From contig DCSN01000175.1 of the NCBI GenBank assembly GCA_002325645.1, positions 6,740-15,213 of the forward strand: a stretch of DNA of 8,474 nucleotides, written 5' to 3'. Position numbers and translations under genes: made by a program. This stretch comes from Pseudanabaena sp. UBA1465 (GTDB taxonomy: Bacteria > Cyanobacteriota > Cyanobacteriia > Pseudanabaenales > Pseudanabaenaceae). The notes below the pieces were generated by a model. It searched no databases. It was not told the DNA's origin and worked only from the letters and a program-made list of their open reading frames with translations. Each line of letters begins with the position of its first letter. Within the stretch, counting starts at the first letter, position 1. Of this stretch, positions 1-6,676 are shown in pieces.

Positions 1-52
1 GCCAATTTGTAATCAAAGTATTGGTGCTAATTTCAGCGCAAAGCGCAAGTAG

Positions 53-3000
53 TTATTTGCAAAGTTGTTTTTGGTCGGGAGGTAATGTTGGTGTGTATTC
101 GAGATAGTTTTCTAGCAAGCTACAACCTCTATCAACGAGTTGATTAAATGTTAATGTCTCCGCATCCCACAACTTCAGGGTATTATCCCGACTTCCCGAA
201 ATAATATATTTTCCATTGGGGCTATAACTTATCGTATTTACTTCGGCTGTATGTCCCGTTAGATTTTTGAGCAGTTCGCCACTATCGAGATCGATAATTT
301 TAATCGTTTTATCAGCATTTGCCGTTGCGATCGCTTTGCCATCTGGACTAAAGTTGATGCCATAAATCCAAGATTCTGTATTCACGTTAATCACTTTTTC
401 TAATGTTCCTGTTTGGGCATTCCATAATTTCAATTTGCCATCTTTACCCGCAGAAGCGATTTGTTTACCATCAGGGCGATAGGCAACCGCAAGACCACCA
501 TTAATATGGGCTTCCATTGTGCGTACATTTTTTCCATTGCCCACATTCCAAACTTTGACAGTTTGATCATTACTAGTGGAAGCGAGAGATTTACTATCGG
601 GGCTGAAGGCGATCGCCCAAACGGTTTGAGTATGACCATCTAGCACCTGCAATAATTGCGGCTGATCGGTGTTATCCCATCGCCATAGTTTAATTTTATT
701 ATCGATTCCGAGGGTTGCTAATATCTTTTGATCGGGGCTAAAAGTGGCATAAATCAGCCCAGAACCATGAATATTAAGTACATTTAGCGTTTTCCCTGTG
801 TCAACACCCCAAATTCTTACGGTTTTATCATTACTTGCCGTGATCAACTTCTTGCCATCGGCGCTAAAGCTAACACCATAGACAGTATCTTCATGTCCCT
901 TAAGTTCTGTCCGTAAGCTGCCATCAGCGTTCCAAAGACGAACGCTTTTATCAACACTTCCTGAAGCAAATATTTTGCCATCGGGGCTGAAGCTCACTGA
1001 CCAGATATTATCAGTATGTCCATAGAGAGTGTCTAACAATGTAGCTCTAAGATCCCAAAGGCGTACAGTGCGATCTTTGCTGGCGGATAGAAGGTATCGA
1101 CCATCAGGACTAAAGTTAACATCAAAGATGGCATTTGTATGTCCACCTAATTTCATTTCGAGAATGCCATCAATACTAATGATTTGGATGGAATTATCTT
1201 GAGAACCGAGGGCAATTTGCTTACCATCATTACTAAATTTGACACTCAAAATATCCGTTGCATTAGTTTTGAAAGTGCGGACTAATTGAAATTGATAACT
1301 TACAGAATTCGGTAAGCTGTTCTCAGGATTTGCTGCGACAATTTGCCAGAGTTTGACAGTTTCATCATCGCCCGATGTGACTAATTGCTTGCCATTAGGG
1401 GCAAAACTAAAACTATTCACTTTTTTGCTATGGGCGATCGCGCTGGTTAGTAAGTTGCCCTGCAAGTCCCAGAGCGCAATAGTGTTACTTTTCATGGTTA
1501 CAATGAACTTGCCATCAGGACTAAAACTAGCATCTTGAATTGCATCGGAACCTCGACCTTTGGAAGTGTTTGCAGGATTCTCCATGGGCTGGGGATTAAT
1601 CGTCACAAGTTCTATGGCGCGATCGCGATCCCACAGTTTCGCCGTACCATCTTTACTGGCTGTTAGCAGCATTTTGCCTTGAGGATGGAAATGGACTCTA
1701 AAAATATCATCTTGATGGGCATAGAACTTACTCACTAATTTACCAGTTTTAATATCCCAGATGCGGACACTTTTGCCTTGCCCCGTCGAAGCAATTTGTT
1801 TGTCGTCAGGACTAAAACTTAAACCACGAATCTCGATCGCCTTAAATCCGATCAGATTTGAAATTGGCTTCCCGTCACTTTGAACTAGATATACACTTCC
1901 GTCATAACTGCCAAACGCCATAATATTGCCATTGTGGCTAAATTTGGCAGCATAGAAGGGAGCATCCATTTTTTGAGGATTAAATCGATAGCGCTCCCGC
2001 ATACTATAGACAATCATTTGGAGGGCTTCCAGATTTAATTTCGTAATTCTAGTCTTATCAATTCCTGCATTGGTAGAATTGAGCTTTTTGGCAGATTTAA
2101 CAACGGTTGTGAGCGCTTCTAGTTGATTATTGAGGAGGAAACTAGATTTTGCGGAAGATACCAAGGCTTCGATTTCACCAAATTCAGCAAGTTGGCGTTG
2201 GCGATCGGCTTGAAAAGCTAAGCCTGCCATGATAAATAACCCCACCACAGTACCAGCTAAGGCGATCTTGATCAGACGATTGAGATTAGTTTGGCTACGT
2301 TGGGCAGAAGAACGAACCTTAAGTAATTCTGCTTGCAAACCTGATTCTTGATTAGCTCGAATGAATGGAACGAGATAATCGTGGATAAGCTGGTAACGGT
2401 TGCTGTCAATGTCAGAGATTTGGAAGATTAACCCTGAACCAATTAGAATTTCGAGAACTAAATCTAAATCCCTTGTATCACTGGAGTAAGTTAAAATTCC
2501 ATTGCGTAATTCGTTATAGGTAAGTAATGGACGCTTGCTCTGCTCATTGGTTAGCAAAATCAAAACCTGTTGAGCGATAAAAGAAGCTTTACCACAGGCT
2601 TGAATTACTTCCTCAACAAATTTCTCCACAAGTCTTTGTTTGCCACCTGCAAGCCGATAGGACTCAAGGGTGGTGATGTTATGGTCTTGGAGTTGGGAGC
2701 CGACTACTTGTAGTTCAATCGGGCGGACAGTGCCTTGATCACTTGCCAAGTCTTTAACCAACTCTTCAATTAAACTTGGCTCAAGGGTAAGGTTAGCTTG
2801 ATCGGTTAGGTTTTCAATTAAGGACTTGGTATCAGAAGTTGAGAGATTGCCTAGCGCATAGCGAAAGTCACGACTGAGGATATCAATTTCTGTATCGACA
2901 GATTCTAGCTCTAGTAGTAGATAGAGGTAATCTTCACGGATAGAAATCACAAATTTGAGCGATGGAATCTTTAGGCAATTTTGCCAAAATTTAATAAAAA

Positions 3001-5191
3001 TCTGCCGTTCTTGAGGTTGAGGGTAGGTAAAGAAGAATTCTTCAAATTGATCGAGAATAATTACAATCTGTGTACCACTAGCTGCTATTTGCTTGATTTT
3101 GTTGAGCAAGTTTGCAGTATCGCGATCGCCATTTTGACGGCGCTCACGGTATCTATTGCGAGAGACAAAGCTTGCCTCGAAACCATTATCTAACTGAATC
3201 CCATTATCGATTAGAGGATAAAGTTCATCGTTAAGATCGTGGATGATATAAAGGGAAAAAGCAATTGCGTTAGCCCAATCGGTATAGATTCGCAGTTTAA
3301 TGGGAATCAATTCTTGTCCTGTCAGCGATCGCTGTATTAGAGCAGGAATCAAACCTGCTCTAATTAGCGAACTTTTGCCAACTCCCGACTCTCCATGAAT
3401 AACCGTCAGTTGATGATCAACGGCGATGATGCGCTCAACTAAGCGATCGACATCTTGCTGACGACCCGATGCGACAATTTCACTGGCATTAATCTCAAAT
3501 TCACTCGCATCTAAAACTGCAATATTTGGATTTGAAGAAAATTGCTTGGGTTGCAGAACTCCTGCACCAATGAAGGCTCTTAGACCATATTTCTGCTCTA
3601 GCGATCGCTGATGCTGTCTAGCTTGAAAGGCTTCTAGATAGCGCCCTTGGCTAAAGGCAATGTCATGGAAAGTATCAAGAAATCGGATATAGAGTTTTGG
3701 TTCATCATTGAGATTAAACTGGGCGATCATTGCTTCCATCAAAGCCGCGGCTATATCTAGTTCCCCTAATTGCAGGCGACTCTGAGTAAGCAATAGTTGA
3801 TACTGCCCTAACTGAATCTGGCGCAAACGCTGCCAATGGTGATTGAGATGCTTATCCTCAAAAGTAGGAACTTGATCGAGGGTGGAAATAGCAGAGTAGG
3901 CATAATCTTTGACCTTAGCCCATTCTCTTTTTTCGACAGCGATTTTGGCAAGATAGCCATAATCTTGGGCGAGTTCGAGGGGCATCTGTTGATGCAAGGG
4001 CATCAATGATGTAATCCATGTTTCTAATTCTTGCCATTCCTTGAGTTGTTCTAGAACTCCACTATAGGAACGGCTATATTTAGCGATTAAATCCCTCCGT
4101 TCCGCCAGTTGAAAAGCCGCAATCGCCTCTTGAAAAAAATCCTTTGCTTTGAGCCAAGACTCATGAGCCTGTCGCCCATTTACAAAGGAATGATGCCACC
4201 ATAGGTTGCCTAAATAGAATAAAACGATGCCGCTTTCAATCGGTCTATTTTCCTTTTGCCAATAGGCAAGACTGCATTGATAGTAGATTTGGGAGACGCT
4301 ATGCACTGCGCCCTGTGATTCTTCGTATAGGTGATTATGCAACGCTTCAGGCGATCGCCATAATAATCGCCCTAACACAAAATCTAATTTCGCTTTCATT
4401 TCTAGGCAAGGCTGCCGATCATGATTTTGATACGCGATATGTAGTTCACGTCTTGCGATTTCTAACTCATTATAGGAATATGCTTCGCGATCGTCATCAA
4501 TCTTTGTGTCTTGCCAAAATAGAGGAATCTGGGGATTTTGAGTTATCTCTAATAATCGCTCGACTTGTTGTTGGACTTCACGTTCTAATTCAACGGTCGA
4601 AGGTTCTAATTTGATTGGAGGTGCTGCTAAATTAGCTAGTTCAGGAGCCGTTACTAAAAGTTGTTGGAGATGCAGGTCGTCAAGCCATAGAACCAATGGG
4701 AACTTAAGATTTTTCTTGAGGCGATCGCGAAATAGATTAGCCTCAAGAAATAAATTAGATAGATCTGATTTGCTGGCTCTAGACTGTTCTAAACCCAAAC
4801 ACATCAGCGCGGGAATATGTTCAAATTCCCCTTCTCGCCAGAGATTTTGTAGCTTCCCATATAAAGTCTCATGGGATTCACGCCACCAGAGTTCACGGCT
4901 TAGCAAATCTGTGTTTGCGTTAAAGGTGGCTAGGGCTTTTCGTTGAAGATTACGATAGTTACAATTGACAATAATCAGTGAAAAACATCCCCTCGATAAA
5001 TCAATCGCTCTAGCTAAAATATTTAGCGATCGCTCATTAAAGGAATATAAATCTTCCAGATGCCTGATCGACTGATCGACCTGAATCACTTGTTTCACTA
5101 AAATCGCCGCCGTAGCGATGCCGTAATCTACACAAATCAATATAGCTGCTTTTCCCAAAAAATAGTGGAAGTTTCTGGTAGTGAATGGCAA
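53..5191 (-). CDS. STAND-family NTPase with TPR-like region, membrane helix and 14 WD40 repeats
   Basis: Probable signal-transduction or defence NTPase of the STAND class, in which ligand sensing by repeats is coupled to an NTP-driven switch. Visible parts, by residue: 22-195 resembles the degenerate P-loop (inactive STAND-like) domain found in front of TPRs in bacterial multidomain proteins (FSLIIVNCNY, then FPLVLWLDDLHLQQL); about 245-535 is helical and TPR-like; 573-845 is an nSTAND domain with Walker A GESGVGKSS (600-608) and Walker B IVIILDQFEEFF (709-720), followed by VISIRED; 860-945 is winged-helix-like, ending LIHDYLVPFI; 974-993 is one hydrophobic helix; 1078-1675 is WD40. The tail (NQLVDRGCSLLENYL) matches the usual end of cyanobacterial WD40 NTPases, so the 3' end is intact. 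The start given is TTG, with no clear Shine-Dalgarno and an in-frame stop two codons upstream. A TTG at 5138-5140 or an ATG in another frame at 5200-5202 are alternatives. Transcribed divergently from the binding-protein gene. The NTPase assignment is firm; the biological role is inferred. Confidence 0.9.
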   Translation of the reverse strand: MPFTTRNFHYFLGKAAILICVDYGIATAAILVKQVIQVDQSIRHLEDLYSFNERSLNILARAIDLSRGCFSLIIVNCNYRNLQRKALATFNANTDLLSRELWWRESHETLYGKLQNLWREGEFEHIPALMCLGLEQSRASKSDLSNLFLEANLFRDRLKKNLKFPLVLWLDDLHLQQLLVTAPELANLAAPPIKLEPSTVELEREVQQQVERLLEITQNPQIPLFWQDTKIDDDREAYSYNELEIARRELHIAYQNHDRQPCLEMKAKLDFVLGRLLWRSPEALHNHLYEESQGAVHSVSQIYYQCSLAYWQKENRPIESGIVLFYLGNLWWHHSFVNGRQAHESWLKAKDFFQEAIAAFQLAERRDLIAKYSRSYSGVLEQLKEWQELETWITSLMPLHQQMPLELAQDYGYLAKIAVEKREWAKVKDYAYSAISTLDQVPTFEDKHLNHHWQRLRQIQLGQYQLLLTQSRLQLGELDIAAALMEAMIAQFNLNDEPKLYIRFLDTFHDIAFSQGRYLEAFQARQHQRSLEQKYGLRAFIGAGVLQPKQFSSNPNIAVLDASEFEINASEIVASGRQQDVDRLVERIIAVDHQLTVIHGESGVGKSSLIRAGLIPALIQRSLTGQELIPIKLRIYTDWANAIAFSLYIIHDLNDELYPLIDNGIQLDNGFEASFVSRNRYRERRQNGDRDTANLLNKIKQIAASGTQIVIILDQFEEFFFTYPQPQERQIFIKFWQNCLKIPSLKFVISIREDYLYLLLELESVDTEIDILSRDFRYALGNLSTSDTKSLIENLTDQANLTLEPSLIEELVKDLASDQGTVRPIELQVVGSQLQDHNITTLESYRLAGGKQRLVEKFVEEVIQACGKASFIAQQVLILLTNEQSKRPLLTYNELRNGILTYSSDTRDLDLVLEILIGSGLIFQISDIDSNRYQLIHDYLVPFIRANQESGLQAELLKVRSSAQRSQTNLNRLIKIALAGTVVGLFIMAGLAFQADRQRQLAEFGEIEALVSSAKSSFLLNNQLEALTTVVKSAKKLNSTNAGIDKTRITKLNLEALQMIVYSMRERYRFNPQKMDAPFYAAKFSHNGNIMAFGSYDGSVYLVQSDGKPISNLIGFKAIEIRGLSFSPDDKQIASTGQGKSVRIWDIKTGKLVSKFYAHQDDIFRVHFHPQGKMLLTASKDGTAKLWDRDRAIELVTINPQPMENPANTSKGRGSDAIQDASFSPDGKFIVTMKSNTIALWDLQGNLLTSAIAHSKKVNSFSFAPNGKQLVTSGDDETVKLWQIVAANPENSLPNSVSYQFQLVRTFKTNATDILSVKFSNDGKQIALGSQDNSIQIISIDGILEMKLGGHTNAIFDVNFSPDGRYLLSASKDRTVRLWDLRATLLDTLYGHTDNIWSVSFSPDGKIFASGSVDKSVRLWNADGSLRTELKGHEDTVYGVSFSADGKKLITASNDKTVRIWGVDTGKTLNVLNIHGSGLIYATFSPDQKILATLGIDNKIKLWRWDNTDQPQLLQVLDGHTQTVWAIAFSPDSKSLASTSNDQTVKVWNVGNGKNVRTMEAHINGGLAVAYRPDGKQIASAGKDGKLKLWNAQTGTLEKVINVNTESWIYGINFSPDGKAIATANADKTIKIIDLDSGELLKNLTGHTAEVNTISYSPNGKYIISGSRDNTLKLWDAETLTFNQLVDRGCSLLENYLEYTPTLPPDQKQLCK
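167..1960 (-). repeat. Fourteen WD40 repeats (two predicted beta-propellers)
   Basis: This is the part of the STAND gene encoding residues 1078-1675. Fourteen repeat units can be counted from their FSPDGK-like turn and WD-like ends (for example VRLWD, VKVWN, LKLWD). They are mostly about 41 residues apart, with longer linkers after the third and fifth units. The first unit (ending VYLVQ) and the sixth (ending IQIIS) are degenerate. Fourteen equals two seven-bladed propellers, which is the inferred fold. In STAND proteins such repeats usually bind the trigger or keep the NTPase off. The repeats differ clearly in sequence, so this is not a recent DNA-level amplification. Confidence 0.9.
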
Positions 5192-5237
5192 ATTCTATCC
5201 ATTCTTCTATTTTTTGGGTTTTTATGAGAAGGATTTC

Positions 5238-5281
5238 ACATCATTAGTTAACGATGTCCAAATCGTTGTAACATCATTAGT
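5238..5281. repeat. Direct repeat pair flanking an imperfect palindrome (possible operator)
   Basis: ACATCATTAGT occurs at 5238-5248 and again at 5271-5281, with starts 33 bp apart, about three helical turns. Between and overlapping them is an inverted repeat: GTTA-ACGAT (5247-5255), a 6-nt loop, then ATCGT (5262-5266) and TAAC (5269-5272), with a 2-nt bulge. The repeats are seen directly. Binding by a regulator that controls both divergent genes is inferred, and no regulator family is recognised. Confidence 0.45.
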
Positions 5282-5296
5282 AAGTTAATAAATAAT
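5266..5296 (+). promoter_or_regulatory. Weak candidate sigma-70-type promoter for the binding-protein gene
   Basis: A TTGTAA hexamer (5266-5271, four of six matches to TTGACA) is followed after 19 bp by AATAAT (5291-5296, five of six matches to TATAAT). The spacing is longer than ideal, and the region is AT-rich enough for such matches to arise by chance. The -35-like hexamer overlaps the right arm of the palindrome, which would suit repression, but this is only inference. Confidence 0.22.
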
Positions 5297-5334
5297 TTCA
5301 GCTTCCAATAGATTTTAGATTTATCGCTAAATAC

Positions 5335-6654
5335 ATGAGCTTCATCCCTAAAGATTTGCCTATACACCCCACAAAAAGTTATTCGGTCAAGATTTCTAAA
5401 AAAATCCCCCTTCGCCAATGGTGCTTTTTTGCGAGCCTAACGATCGCCTTGCTGTCAGGATGTCAGGACAAATCAACCCCTAGTCCCACCGCCGCCACCA
5501 CTACGGCAAAACCAACGACAGTAGCGATCGCCAAAGAACCAGAGGGGATTTTAGAAAGGGTAAAATCCCGTGGAAAACTAATCTGTGGGGTCAATGGTAA
5601 ATTACTAGGATTTAGTTATGTAGATGAAAAAGGGGGCTGGAGTGGCCTAGATGTCGATTATTGCAAAGCGATCGCGGCGGCTGTCTTGGGAGATGCTAAA
5701 GCCGTCGATTTTAAACCTTTGCTTACCAAAGATCGATTCACCTCCTTGCAAAGTGGTGAGGTTGATCTGTTAATGCGAAACACTACGCGCACTTTGACCC
5801 GTGATGTCACTCCCAATATTTCCTTTGCGCCCACGACTTTTTTTGATGGGCAAGGTGTCATGGTGCGAATTGGGGCAAAAACTTCTCCTAGCGCATCCCC
5901 CAGTCCAAGTTCGGCAACTTCTACGGCATCCCCTGTGCCATCACCAAGTCCTACGAAGTCTCCTGAACCTGAAAAAACTAGTAAACCTGAATCAAAAGAT
6001 AGCTCCAAGGATGTTAATTCAGATAAATCAGCAGCAAAATCTAGTGAAGAATCAACACTTTCTTTTAAAGAGTTAACGGGCAAAAAAATCTGTGTGGAAA
6101 CAGGAATCAGTGCCACAACGCTCGAAGCTGCGATTAAGGAAGCGAATGCTGAGATTGAGATAACGGTTCTCCCTGATCTCGATAGTGTTTTAAATACCTA
6201 CTCGAAAGGAGATTGCGAAGCGCTCTCTTCTGAAAAATCACAACTTGCAGCTTGGAGAAGTAAATTACCTCGTCCTGCCGATCACAAAATCCTTGATATT
6301 AGCCTCTCTAAGGAGCCACTGAGTCCTGCTTTGATTGGGAATGATAAGCGCTGGCGGGATGTGGTGACTTGGGTAGTTTATGCCACTTTTTATGCAGAAG
6401 AATTGGGAATTGGCATGGATAATTACACAATTTTTAAAGATACTAAAAATCCTGAAGTATCCAGATTTCTCGGTACATCGGACTCCCTAGGCATTGAGCT
6501 AGGGCTTGCGCCAGACTGGACAACCCAAATCCTCAAGCAAGTGGGTAATTATAGTGATATCTATAGCCGAAACCTGACTCCCCTAGATATCCCACGCGGT
6601 TTAAATCGCACTTGGAAGCAAGGAGGCTTGCTCTATTCGATGCCCTTTAGATAA
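5335..6654 (+). CDS. Amino-acid ABC transporter substrate-binding lipoprotein, AapJ/BztA/NatF-like
   Basis: Periplasmic, lipid-anchored solute-binding protein that would deliver polar or acidic amino acids to an ABC permease. The N-terminus has a basic stretch (KKIPLRQ), a hydrophobic core and a lipobox LLSGC with Cys43 as the predicted lipidated residue, then a Thr/Pro/Ala linker to about residue 66. The SBP_bac_3-type fold follows. Diagnostic AapJ/BztA-like stretches are CGVNGKLLGF, GLDVDYCKAIAAAVLGD, KDRFTSLQSGEVDLLMRNTT, FFDGQGVMVR, KQVGNYSDIYSRN and the end PRGLNRTWKQGGLLYSMPFR. At 439 residues it is longer than usual for the family (roughly 340-350), largely because of a low-complexity insertion at about residues 182-241. 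The ATG at 5335 gives a long signal n-region; a TTG seven codons later would shorten it. No cognate permease or ATPase gene lies in the window. Family assignment is firm; the substrate is inferred. Confidence 0.92.
   Translation: MSFIPKDLPIHPTKSYSVKISKKIPLRQWCFFASLTIALLSGCQDKSTPSPTAATTTAKPTTVAIAKEPEGILERVKSRGKLICGVNGKLLGFSYVDEKGGWSGLDVDYCKAIAAAVLGDAKAVDFKPLLTKDRFTSLQSGEVDLLMRNTTRTLTRDVTPNISFAPTTFFDGQGVMVRIGAKTSPSASPSPSSATSTASPVPSPSPTKSPEPEKTSKPESKDSSKDVNSDKSAAKSSEESTLSFKELTGKKICVETGISATTLEAAIKEANAEIEITVLPDLDSVLNTYSKGDCEALSSEKSQLAAWRSKLPRPADHKILDISLSKEPLSPALIGNDKRWRDVVTWVVYATFYAEELGIGMDNYTIFKDTKNPEVSRFLGTSDSLGIELGLAPDWTTQILKQVGNYSDIYSRNLTPLDIPRGLNRTWKQGGLLYSMPFR
5878..6057 (+). other. Low-complexity Ser/Pro/Lys-rich insertion inside the binding protein
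   Basis: Residues 182-241 of the binding protein first carry SPSPSPTKSPEPE-like runs, then a charged stretch rich in Lys, Ser, Asp and Glu. Its position, right after DGQGVMVR and before LTGKKICVETG, is where AapJ/BztA proteins normally continue with almost no gap. It therefore looks like an insertion into the fold rather than a terminal linker. The reading frame is intact and the conserved C-terminal lobe resumes normally. It is probably disordered and exposed on the surface. Confidence 0.75.
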
Positions 6655-6676
6655 AAACTTAACTACCTGTTGAAAA

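Larger units (their letters stand above)
5192..5334. promoter_or_regulatory. Divergent intergenic control region
   Basis: This 143-bp AT-rich gap separates the divergent STAND and binding-protein genes, so it must hold the promoters of both unless transcripts start inside the genes. It contains an imperfect palindrome, an 11-bp direct repeat and AT-rich promoter-like hexamers. Neither start codon has a strong Shine-Dalgarno sequence in front of it. No small RNA or riboswitch fold was recognised. Confidence 0.6.

Noticed and set aside
36..46. GCGC-AAA-GCGC mini-hairpin downstream of the STAND gene, considered as a terminator
   Set aside because: The stem is only 4 bp and no T-run follows in the direction of transcription, so it does not meet the pattern of an intrinsic terminator.
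167..1960. WD40 region considered as a recent tandem DNA repeat
   Set aside because: The units are similar only at the protein level; the DNA copies differ throughout, so this is an old repeat family and not a recent expansion.
4315..4946. Two plus-strand open frames of 99 and 111 codons opposite the STAND gene
   Set aside because: They overlap the N-terminal and helical part of the strongly supported minus-strand gene, resemble no known family, and have no ribosome-binding site of note.
5801..6076. Plus-strand open frame of 91 codons in another frame within the binding-protein gene
   Set aside because: It is the out-of-frame reading of the binding-protein gene across its low-complexity region; the composition is biased and it has no recognisable motif.
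5658..6116. Open frame of 152 codons on the minus strand, antisense to the binding-protein gene
   Set aside because: It lies fully inside a well-supported gene, its sequence is the mirror of the Ser/Pro-rich insertion and SBP core, and it shows no domain or ribosome-binding site.
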